The notes under the pieces: model-generated | The model's input: only the letters and a program-made list of their open reading frames with translations | Told to the model about the DNA's origin: nothing | Database searches by the model: none | Program-made: the position numbers and the translations under genes | DNA from: Oscillibacter sp. | GTDB lineage: Bacteria; Bacillota; Clostridia; Oscillospirales; Oscillospiraceae | Assembly: GCA_017447005.1 (NCBI GenBank) | Contig: JAFSOM010000488.1 | Coordinates: forward strand, 1 to 10,518 | DNA: 10,518 nt | Direction: 5' to 3' | Part shown: positions 1 to 6,667 of the stretch, one piece after another | How the letters are laid out: every line of letters begins with the position of its first letter | Numbering within the stretch: position 1 is the stretch's first letter

Positions 1-606
1 GACGCGGATTATTTTTTCGGCAGTCTGCGCAAGTGGTGCGGCGTCTGGACAGGCGGTTTCGCTTTGGGTTTGAAACGGCGTTATGAGGAAACCTTTGATG
101 AATCCTATGTCGCTTTGCGCTGTGAGGCCATGGAGCGGAAAGCAACCTATATCGCCGGAGAAACGGACAGCAAGAGCTTTTTGAACGTGTTCGCGGAGGC
201 GGAAGCGCGTCTGGAAAACTCTGGCTCCGCCGCGGGAGCCGAACGTGATATTAACCTTGCGAAACGGCTGGATGTGAATTTCATCCGCGAACGGCGCAGG
301 GAAAACGCCGCACTGCTATTAGACGCATTTCGAGAGTATGCGGTTTTCCCGGAACTGAAAGAGCATGACTGTCCGCTCTTCGTTCCGATTCGCGTCCCAG
401 ACGGAAAACGGGACGCGCTCAGGCGTTACTTGATTGACCGGAAAATCTACAGTCCGATTCACTGGCCGGTTTCCAACTTTCACGCAGTGGATGAACGGAC
501 GAGACGCATTTACGCGGAAGAGTTAAGTTTAATTTGCGACCAGCGTTATACCTCATGGGATATGTGTCGTATCATTGACGCGGTTCACGCTTTTGGGGGA
601 TTGTAA
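1..606 (+). CDS. DegT/DnrJ/EryC1/StrS-type PLP aminotransferase, 5' end outside window
   Basis: The frame is open from base 1 and ends with TAA at 604-606, giving 201 visible residues; the N-terminal part lies upstream. The visible part starts just before FGSLRKWCGVWTGG, which resembles the segment of DegT-family enzymes that carries the PLP-binding lysine (here probably K11) followed by paired glycines. Near the end, CDQRYTSWDMCRIIDAV matches the usual C-terminal 'CDQRY..DM..V/I' signature. Family members move an amino group from glutamate to a keto-sugar nucleotide, so this enzyme probably makes an amino sugar for the glycan, though its substrate cannot be read from the sequence. Some relatives of this type sit beside FemAB-like genes, as here, where the next gene starts five bases after the stop. 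The internal TTG at 64 is not the start, because conserved sequence continues upstream of it. The family call is fairly secure; catalytic competence depends on the unseen half. Confidence 0.75.
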   Translation, partial: DADYFFGSLRKWCGVWTGGFALGLKRRYEETFDESYVALRCEAMERKATYIAGETDSKSFLNVFAEAEARLENSGSAAGAERDINLAKRLDVNFIRERRRENAALLLDAFREYAVFPELKEHDCPLFVPIRVPDGKRDALRRYLIDRKIYSPIHWPVSNFHAVDERTRRIYAEELSLICDQRYTSWDMCRIIDAVHAFGGL

Positions 607-611
607 ACATT

Positions 612-1649
612 ATGCTGACCGTCTACACCTTGCGACAATCGGAAGAATGGGATTCCATTGTCCGCTCTTTTCATGATTATGACGTTTACTGGTTGAACGG
701 ATACGTAAAAGCGTTCCAAATTCACGGCGACGGCGAACCGCTTCTGTTTTACTGCGAGACGGACGGCGGACGCGGCGTGAATGTTGTGATGAAGCGCGAC
801 ATTGCGAAAGACCCACGTTTTGCCGGGAAAATCCCGGAAGGGCGCTACTTTGATTTCTCCACGCCTTATGGGTACGGCGGCTGGCTGATTGAGGGCGAAC
901 GCCGGGATTCCATTTTCGACGCTTACGGAAAGTGCTGTCAGGAAATGGATGTTGTCAGCGAGTTCATGCGCTTTCATCCCGTGATTGGAAACCACGCGCA
1001 GGCTGATGCCTATGAGGTCATTCGTTTGGGGCCTACCGTTGCCATGGATTTGACTTCTCCTGATGTAATTTGGGCGAACGTCACCAGCAAAAACCGGAAT
1101 GTCATCCGAAAAGCACAAAACAGCGGCGTTAAGATTTATAACGGCAGATTTCCGAAAATTTACGATACTTTTCGAGACATCTACAACGCAACCATGGACA
1201 AAGACCACGCGGAAACCTATTATTATTTCCCGCCGGAATTTTATTGCTCTATCCTGTATGATTTGTCTCTCAACGCGCAGGTGTTTTACGCAGTCAAGGA
1301 CGAAACCGTCATCGCGGTGTCCATCATGCTGACGGCTAACGGAAGAATGAATTATCACTTGTCCGGTTCGCTGAAAGAATACGCGTCTCTTGCCGCGACG
1401 AATCTGCTGTTGTATCAGGCGGCCTTATGGGGTTGCGCGAACGGTTGCAAAACGCTCTATCTCGGCGGCGGCGTGGGGAGCGGCGAAGACAGTTTGTTCA
1501 AGTTCAAGAAAGCATTTTACCGCGGGGACGATTTACCCTATTTCCATATCGGTCGCAAGGTCTGGAATGCGGAAATGTATCAATATCTTGCAAGCTTGAG
1601 AAGCGATATTCCGCAGGAATCGCGTTATTTCCCCGCTTATCGAGCTTAA
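612..1649 (+). CDS. FemAB/BioF2-like GNAT-fold acyl- or aminoacyltransferase
   Basis: This 345-residue protein has the hallmarks of the FemAB-like/BioF2-like GNAT group. The first half has a degenerate GNAT domain with FDFSTPYGYGG (about 81-90). The second half has SKNRNVIRKAQNSGV (159-173), equivalent to the 'S..RN.IRKA...G' motif, and LGGGVGSGEDSLFKFKKAF (284-302), the 'LGGG...D.L..FK..F' motif near the family's C-terminus. Characterised FemABX proteins add amino acids to lipid II from aminoacyl-tRNA; many relatives in polysaccharide loci are thought to acylate amino sugars. Coming directly after an aminotransferase, acylation of the new amino group is the simpler reading, but this is inference. 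The ATG at 612 is preceded by GGGGGA at 595-600, inside the end of the upstream gene, which suggests coupled translation. The product is probably cytoplasmic, with no signal peptide or clear membrane segment. Confidence 0.75.
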   Translation: MLTVYTLRQSEEWDSIVRSFHDYDVYWLNGYVKAFQIHGDGEPLLFYCETDGGRGVNVVMKRDIAKDPRFAGKIPEGRYFDFSTPYGYGGWLIEGERRDSIFDAYGKCCQEMDVVSEFMRFHPVIGNHAQADAYEVIRLGPTVAMDLTSPDVIWANVTSKNRNVIRKAQNSGVKIYNGRFPKIYDTFRDIYNATMDKDHAETYYYFPPEFYCSILYDLSLNAQVFYAVKDETVIAVSIMLTANGRMNYHLSGSLKEYASLAATNLLLYQAALWGCANGCKTLYLGGGVGSGEDSLFKFKKAFYRGDDLPYFHIGRKVWNAEMYQYLASLRSDIPQESRYFPAYRA

Positions 1650-1673
1650 ATCGCTGGAAAGGAAACAGTCAAA

Positions 1674-2858
1674 ATGGCAAAAAAGGTGCTGGTAACATCT
1701 ACTGTCCCGTCAACCATTGCCGCGTTTAATATGGAAAGCATCCGCATTCTTCAGGAAATGGGCTATGAAGTTCACGTGGCGGCGAACTTTTCTGGCGAAA
1801 ACACAGAGCGAACCGAGCGATTCAAGGCCCAACTGACACAGCGTGCAATTTCCTTTTTCCAAGTAGATTTCTCCAGAAATCCCGTAAAAGTGGGAGAGCA
1901 TATCGTTGCCTATAGGCAGATGAAAGGCGTTATCGACAAGGGGTGCTATGACCTCATCCACTGTCACACGCCCATATGCGCGGCGCTGACGCGTCTGGCG
2001 GCGTCCAACGCTCGAAAGCGTGGAACTAAAGTCTTTTATACCGCGCACGGATTCCATTTTTATAACGGCGCTCCCCTTGCCAACTGGCTCTTATATTATC
2101 CGGTTGAACGCCTGCTTGCCCGCAAGACGGACGTTTTGATTACCATTAACCGGGAGGACTACGAGCGGGCGCAAACCTTCAAGGCGGGTCGTGTGGAATA
2201 TGTTCCGGGCGTTGGGATTGACATTCGGAAGTTTCAGCAGTCCCAAACAAACCGTGCGGAGAAACGCAGGGAATTAGGCTTGAAGCCGGAAAATTTCACG
2301 CTTCTTTCCGTAGGCGAACTGATTCCGCGCAAGAACCACATGATTGTACTGAAGGCTTTAGGGCAACTGAAAAAGCGGAATCAGTTACACGGCGTCACAT
2401 ATCTTGTATGCGGCGCTGGAGCGCTGGAAGGCGAACTCAAACAAAAGGCCGAAGCGCTCGGAATCTCGGAATGTGTGCGTTTTCTGGGGTTCCGGGACGA
2501 CATAAGTGATATTTGCAATTGCGCGGATTTGTTTGTGTTCATGTCGTTGCAGGAGGGCTTGCCTGTCGCGCTCATGGAAGCTATGGCTTGCAGACTGCCG
2601 GTCATCTGCTCCGATATTCGCGGAAACCATGACCTCATCCAAAATGGCAAAAACGGCGAATTGGTTGAGCAGAAGCCGGAGGCAATTGCGGAGGCCATTG
2701 AAAAACTGCGTCTGGACGCCTCTTTGAGAGAGCGTTACGCGCAAGAGGCGGCGAGGACGATTCAGCGCTTTGACTTATCTCTGGTCAATGAGGAAATGGA
2801 ACGCCTATATACCAGCGAAACGTACAAATTTAGCGGGGGGGGGGCATGCTCAATTTAA
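1674..2858 (+). CDS. GT4 family glycosyltransferase (EpsD/CapM-like), end altered at a G10 tract
   Basis: This is a GT-B fold enzyme with both Rossmann domains. The N-terminal acceptor domain has HCHTP (96-100) and TAHGFHFYNG (123-132). The hinge PGVGIDIRKF (178-187) leads into the nucleotide-sugar domain with LLSVGELIPRKNH (210-222), VCGAGALEGEL (245-255) and the EX7E pair E294/E302 in SLQEGLPVALMEA. Such retaining enzymes add one sugar from a nucleotide donor to the lipid-linked repeat unit at the inner membrane face; the sugar cannot be told. The ATG at 1674 is preceded by GGAAAGGAAA. The body up to MERLYTSE is a normal GT4 length (about 383 residues). The last residues, from a serine through three glycines to ACSI, are encoded across G10 and look like a replacement of the original end. 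Removing one G would extend the protein into the downstream GT4 fragment, giving about 592 residues. Confidence 0.85.
   Translation: MAKKVLVTSTVPSTIAAFNMESIRILQEMGYEVHVAANFSGENTERTERFKAQLTQRAISFFQVDFSRNPVKVGEHIVAYRQMKGVIDKGCYDLIHCHTPICAALTRLAASNARKRGTKVFYTAHGFHFYNGAPLANWLLYYPVERLLARKTDVLITINREDYERAQTFKAGRVEYVPGVGIDIRKFQQSQTNRAEKRRELGLKPENFTLLSVGELIPRKNHMIVLKALGQLKKRNQLHGVTYLVCGAGALEGELKQKAEALGISECVRFLGFRDDISDICNCADLFVFMSLQEGLPVALMEAMACRLPVICSDIRGNHDLIQNGKNGELVEQKPEAIAEAIEKLRLDASLRERYAQEAARTIQRFDLSLVNEEMERLYTSETYKFSGGGACSI
2835..2844 (+). repeat. Homopolymer run of ten G at the junction of two GT4 genes
   Basis: Ten consecutive G lie at the 3' end of the intact GT4 gene, exactly where sequence similar to the middle of a second GT4 gene begins. 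It is the longest G run I noticed in the window; others reach six. At G10 the first gene reads through a few codons and stops at 2858. At G9 it would run in frame into the second GT4 segment. At G11 it would stop at 2876-2878. The tract could be a slippage-prone phase switch, a scar of a deletion, or a sequencing artefact, since two-colour Illumina chemistry makes false poly-G. Confidence 0.8.
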
Positions 2859-3453
2859 GCAAATCGCCCAAATCATGAAACGTCAGCAATTGCGGCGGGA
2901 ACTGGGAATCCCCCTTGACGCGACTGTCCTGCTTTCCGTGGGAGAAGTCAACCGGAACAAAAATCACGCGCTTGTCCTGCGCACGCTTCCGAAACTGGAA
3001 TGCGCTTACTATGTAATATGCGGAGCGGGACCCTTAATGAAGGATTTGCGCGCCCTGTCGGAAAAGCTCAACGTTAGCGAGCGCTTCATCATGGCCGGGT
3101 ACCGGACAGACATTGCCGATTTTTACCGGATGGCGGACATTTTTCTTTTCCCATCCCTGCGGGAAGGATTAGGTATGGCTTTGCTGGAAGCGTTAGCGTG
3201 CGGTCTTCCCGCGCTGGCCATGAATACCAGAGGCCCGGCGGATATTATCCGGGACGGAGAAAACGGTTTTCTCATGGAAAACAATGTTGACGCGTGGGTG
3301 GACAAAATCAGAAATCTATGCCAGAACCCGGAAGTATTCTCGAAACTGCGGAGCGCGGCGCGGGATTCCGTATCTCAATTCGACATCAATCGGGTTTTAC
3401 CCATGGTCAGAGCATTGTACGCTAATATTTCTTTGAACAAGAGCAAAACATGA
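2836..3453 (+). pseudogene. C-terminal half of a second GT4 glycosyltransferase, N-terminal domain missing
   Basis: From the G tract to TGA at 3451-3453 the frame encodes about 200 residues that align along their length with the donor domain of a GT4 enzyme. It begins at the hinge (GGGHAQF, in the place of GVGIDIRKF in the neighbour), then RRELG, LLSVGEVNRNKNH, VICGAGPL, the EX7E element EGLGMALLE and the usual C-terminal helices. Spacing from the hinge to RRELG equals that in the preceding gene (24 residues), so the sequence is intact from the hinge onward. The acceptor-binding N-terminal domain, the start codon and a ribosome site are absent. An in-frame ATG at 2875 exists but lacks a Shine-Dalgarno. 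The parent state was probably two tandem GT4 genes, with a deletion joining the end of the first to the middle of the second. Sequence divergence from the neighbour argues against recent duplication. Mis-assembly is a live alternative. Confidence 0.75.
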
Positions 3454-3561
3454 AAAATCGTTAGAAGGCGCGAGTTCATGCCTTATTACGTCGCGTTTTC
3501 TGGAAATGGGAGCGCATAACGCTGAAACGGCGTAAAATCTGACATTTCAAGAGGAAAATCA
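3454..3561 (+). other. 108-base gap without a recognisable gene
   Basis: No credible coding region or convincing promoter is visible. AGAGGA at 3550-3555, eight to ten bases before the ATG at 3562, serves the polymerase gene. A TAAAAT at 3533-3538 resembles a -10 element but has no -35 partner at normal spacing. Short frames here end after 4 or 13 codons. The gap is the largest between genes in the window and follows a damaged gene, so it may hold decayed sequence. Confidence 0.5.
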
Positions 3562-4917
3562 ATGAACATTATCTTCTCCGCGTTACTGTTTCTGATTCTG
3601 GTGGGCGCGGTTCTGTGTACGAATTTCGACTTCATTCATCCGGCGGTCATTTTTTCCGGGTTGTGGTTTGTCTCTTCCTGCCTGTATCTGTTCATGGCGG
3701 AGCAATGGCGGATGCCGTGCGACATGAAAACAGTCGCGCTGGTTGTTCCCTGCAATCTGCTGTGCGTTGCGGTTATGATTTTCAGTTCAAAACTCAGCGT
3801 AAAAGTCGGCGCGTCCTCATCCGGGCAAACTAACGTAGCGGGAAAACTGATGAGAGTGTTTCGTATCACGGGCAGGCGGAAAGAGAAAGAGAAGTGGAAA
3901 CGACGGTTTCTGGTTGTTCTGCTTGCCACCTTTTACGCCGTTTCAACCTATATGATGTTTACCCGAATCAGCGAGTTGGCCAGTATGGTCTCACAGTATA
4001 CTGACAGCGAAAATGAACTGTATATGGCGCGAATCGCGGAGGTCAACGGACACGGGTACGGTCGCCTCTACATCAATCTTATGAGGCTGAATATCGCGCT
4101 GGGAATTGTACTGGCAAAAAGGGCGGCGGATATGATTTACAATCGGGAGAAAGTTTATGCTCTGTAGCTTCCTTTTCTGCTGTACGCCGTTTTTTTCTCC
4201 ATCATACGCGGGTCGCGGAATGACCTCATGTACATTCTGGGCGCGTATATGTTCATTTTTATCTTCTATGTCTATAAACATTCCTCAAGCAGAAAAAAGG
4301 CGTTGAAAAAGGCGTTCCGGTTTCTGCTTATCTTTGCGGTCGGTATCGTTGTTATGTGGGGGCTTTCCGGGATTTTCTTCAGCCGGGTCGGCGATTCTGC
4401 GGTCAGCAGCGCGATTGGTTATATAGGCGGCCCCCTTGCCGCCCTGAATCACCTTTTGCAACATTCTGAAATCATCGACAGCGCTTATTTTGGGCAAAAT
4501 ACGTTTAATGCTGTCTATCAAGTGCTGTCCGGTCTTGAAATGCTCTCTTTTAAACCCGCAAGCGTCTATCTTCCTTATAGCGGAAATTTTATTTTCAAGA
4601 CTAATGTATATTCGATGTACGGAAGATATTTTTCCGATTTCGGGGTTCTCGGCTGTATCATCCTGACTAGTATTTTTGGGTGCTTTTATGGATTTATATA
4701 CGGTGTCATCTGCCGTATCCGCAAAGAAAAAATCGCGCACAGGCTGATTCTTATTTACGCCGCCTGTATGTACGGACTGTTAATGTCTTTTTTTGAAGAT
4801 ACGTTTTATCGTACTCTGCCCAATACAATTTATATTTTACTGTTCGTACTGGCGGTCGACTATCTCCTTTTCTCAGGCGGACATCGGCTCTCCCTATCGT
4901 GGAATCGCAATCACTGA
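3562..4917 (+). pseudogene. Wzy-like polysaccharide polymerase interrupted by an in-frame TAG
   Basis: One frame runs from ATG 3562 to TGA 4915-4917 and is open except for TAG at 4165-4167 (codon 202), giving 201 residues, the stop, then 249 residues. Together they form one membrane protein of normal size for an oligosaccharide repeat-unit polymerase (about 450 residues), with about 11 hydrophobic segments. The first half has segments near residues 1-20, 25-45, 57-78 and 114-133, then a long extracytoplasmic-type loop. Directly after the stop comes LPFLLYAVFFSIIRGSRND, whose membrane helix followed by 'GSR' is typical of Wzy, and later YFSDFGVLGCIILTSIFG. Wzy joins lipid-linked repeat units on the outer face of the membrane, which fits beside a flippase. 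Both sides share the same frame, so this is a substitution-type lesion, not an indel. An in-frame ATG at 4228 could restart translation but would skip the GSR helix. Amber suppression or a sequence error remain possible. Confidence 0.8.
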
Positions 4918-4929
4918 ATCACACGCAAC

Positions 4930-4936
4930 GGAGGAA
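4930..4936 (+). promoter_or_regulatory. Shine-Dalgarno that fixes the start of the LicD-family gene
   Basis: GGAGGAA lies about ten bases before ATG 4946. The same frame is open upstream to 4793, inside the polymerase gene, but that extension has no family similarity. This ribosome site and the start of LicD-like sequence both place the start at 4946. Confidence 0.75.
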
Positions 4937-4945
4937 AGTAAACAA

Positions 4946-5731
4946 ATGCAAATATCAGAGATGGACATCCGCAGCTACCAGAGCGTACTGCTGGGAATGA
5001 TGAAAGACTTGGCGCGGATATGCGAGGAAAACGGCCTCACATATTACCTTGTAGGTGGGAGCGCTTTGGGCGCGGTTCGGGAACGCGGATTCATCCCGTG
5101 GGATAATGATATGGACGTGGCGCTCCCCCGGCCGGACTACGAAAAGCTAATCCGCATTGCGCCGGAAGTTCTGCCCGCCCCTTATGAAATGCGCTACAGG
5201 AAAAACGCCTGTGTTTACCATTTCTTGCGGAATGATATGCTGGTTGATACGTCAAAATTCAATGACGCCGGATTTGGCTCTGTCACGCATCCGTACATTG
5301 ACGTTGACCCGATTGACGGCGCGCCGCATAACGCGGTTTTCCGCTTTCTCCGCGAGTCGAAGATTCTGCTTTACACCTATCTGCATAAGTTCGCGTGCAT
5401 TGATATGACCGTCGAACACCCTGACAGAAGCGGACTTGAGATTTTCGTCATTCGCCTCGCAAAACTGTTGCATACCAACCGCTTTCTGTCCGCCGGGCGA
5501 ACCGGGAAGCGCTGGATTCGTGAGGCGCGCAAGACGGAGTACGGGAAAACGGACTGGGTTGTCATTGCGTTCGGGTCCTACAAATACCGGGACGTGTTCC
5601 CCCTCGCGTGGGTCGGCGACGGCGTGAAGGTTCCTTTCGAGGGGGAATCTTTCCGCATTTTCTCCGATTGCGACAAATACCTGAGACAGCTTTACGGCAA
5701 CTACGAAATTCCTGTAAAGAGAGGCTACTGA
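4946..5731 (+). CDS. LicD-family phosphotransferase (phosphocholine or phospho-alditol transfer)
   Basis: The 261-residue protein has the LicD signature near its N-terminus: YYLVGGSALGAVRERGFIPW (33-52), DNDMDVAL (53-60) and RPDYEKL (62-68). This is the nucleotidyltransferase-fold pattern with paired glycines followed by an Asp-x-Asp metal site, here probably D55 and D57. The usual DDDID reads D-N-D-M-D, so its second acidic residue is asparagine. The C-terminal LRQLYGNYEIP fits the family's usual 'LYGDY' ending. LicD proteins move phosphocholine from CDP-choline to surface glycans; the related human fukutin and FKRP move ribitol phosphate from CDP-ribitol. No choline genes are seen here, but an IspD/TarI-family cytidylyltransferase lies 2.4 kb downstream, so a CDP-alditol donor is plausible by inference. 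The gene follows the polymerase by 28 bases and its TGA directly abuts the next ATG. Confidence 0.85.
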   Translation: MQISEMDIRSYQSVLLGMMKDLARICEENGLTYYLVGGSALGAVRERGFIPWDNDMDVALPRPDYEKLIRIAPEVLPAPYEMRYRKNACVYHFLRNDMLVDTSKFNDAGFGSVTHPYIDVDPIDGAPHNAVFRFLRESKILLYTYLHKFACIDMTVEHPDRSGLEIFVIRLAKLLHTNRFLSAGRTGKRWIREARKTEYGKTDWVVIAFGSYKYRDVFPLAWVGDGVKVPFEGESFRIFSDCDKYLRQLYGNYEIPVKRGY

Positions 5732-6655
5732 ATGATGGAAAAAGTCGCTGTCATCATGTCAACGTATAACGGCGAGCGGTTTATCCGGGAACAGATAGAC
5801 AGCATTCTCGCGCAGGAGGGCGTTGAACCCCTGCTTGTTATCCGCGATGACGGCTCTACGGACGGAACAACGCGGATTATTGAGGAGTATTCCGAACGCT
5901 GCGGCAATGTTGTGTTTCAGAACCGGGGAGAGAAGAAAAATCTCGGCGTGAGGGACAGTTTCCTGTCACTGCTGGAATGGGCGATTCGTCAATATCCGGA
6001 CATTAATTTTTTTGCGTTCTCTGACCAGGACGACTTCTGGAAAAAGGAAAAACTCGCCGAAGCGGTACGCACGAAGAGCGCGAATCCCAAATGGCTGTAC
6101 TTCTCCAACAAAACCATTGTCGACGAGGAACGCAACATCCTGTATGATGAACACCTCGTATATTATCACGATGTTCTGGAGATTTTCTGGGGGTCTCAGG
6201 CGTCTGGCTGTACCATGGTATTCAGCCGCAGTATCGCGGAGAATGTGTTGCGGTGCCGGGATACGCCCCACAGGTGCGGACAACTCCACGATTCCCTCTT
6301 TTACCGGGTTTCCCATGTAATCGGCGCCGATATTACGTTTGACGAGCGGTCCTTTATCCTGTATAGACAACACGGGAATAATGTCATTGGAATCGAACAT
6401 ACGGCGAAGACCGGCATGAACTGGTATGGCCTCCTGCACAAGTCCCCACATTTTATATCGACCCTTGCCGGTCAGATTCGGGACAATTATCAAAGCGTCC
6501 TGAACTGGGAGGGGAAATATTATCTGGATTTGGTGTGCGGGTATCAAAACAGTTTCCGGTGCCGCTGGAAGCTGATTCTTGACCGGAAAGCCCGAAGCAG
6601 AGGCTTTAAGCTGTATGCAATCTGGGTAGGGAAACTCCTGTTGCAGCGGCTGTGA
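5732..6655 (+). CDS. GT2 family glycosyltransferase, rhamnosyltransferase-like
   Basis: This 307-residue protein has a GT-A fold typical of family 2. It opens with VAVIMSTYNGERFIREQIDS (5-24), then RDDGSTDGT (38-46), and carries FSDQDDFWKKEKL from residue 96, which holds the metal-binding Asp-x-Asp type site. Near the C-terminus, LHDSLFYRV and ILYRQHGNN match the acceptor-side motifs of rhamnosyltransferase-like GT2 proteins (WbbL/RfbF-type). Inverting enzymes of this kind add one sugar to the lipid-linked repeat unit in the cytoplasm. A dTDP-rhamnose donor is suggested by the motif pattern and by rfbA at the end of the window, but is not proven. The ATG at 5732 follows the LicD stop with no gap, and a second ATG follows at 5735. 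GAGAGG at 5719-5724 can serve either, so the true start may be one codon later. Translation is likely coupled to LicD. Confidence 0.88.
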   Translation: MMEKVAVIMSTYNGERFIREQIDSILAQEGVEPLLVIRDDGSTDGTTRIIEEYSERCGNVVFQNRGEKKNLGVRDSFLSLLEWAIRQYPDINFFAFSDQDDFWKKEKLAEAVRTKSANPKWLYFSNKTIVDEERNILYDEHLVYYHDVLEIFWGSQASGCTMVFSRSIAENVLRCRDTPHRCGQLHDSLFYRVSHVIGADITFDERSFILYRQHGNNVIGIEHTAKTGMNWYGLLHKSPHFISTLAGQIRDNYQSVLNWEGKYYLDLVCGYQNSFRCRWKLILDRKARSRGFKLYAIWVGKLLLQRL

Positions 6656-6667
6656 CATGGGGGGATT

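Noticed and set aside
64..66. TTG as the start of the aminotransferase gene
   Set aside because: Conserved family sequence with the likely PLP lysine lies upstream in the same frame, so the gene enters from outside the window.
2770..2835. TTG at 2770 as the start of the GT4 fragment
   Set aside because: The stretch before the G tract in this frame overlaps conserved codons of the first GT4 gene in its own frame, shows no family similarity and has no ribosome site.
3510..3538. Promoter with TAAAAT before the polymerase
   Set aside because: No -35-like hexamer at normal spacing; the locus reads as one transcription unit.
3450..3542. Small frame overlapping the GT4 fragment's stop (ATGA)
   Set aside because: It ends at TAG after four codons; even with readthrough it is only about 30 basic residues with no recognisable family.
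3562..4917. TAG reassigned to a sense codon throughout this genome
   Set aside because: All other real genes in the window are continuous without internal TAG; a reassigned common codon would be scattered through them. A rare suppression event remains possible and is listed as a finding.
4793..4945. Longer start for the LicD-family protein in the same frame
   Set aside because: The extension overlaps the polymerase coding sequence, has no family similarity, and a good ribosome site lies before ATG 4946.
5966..6658. Long reverse-strand open frame opposite the GT2 gene, and similar ones opposite the flippase and polymerase
   Set aside because: They are antisense to strong family matches, lack recognisable motifs and have compositional features of shadow frames.
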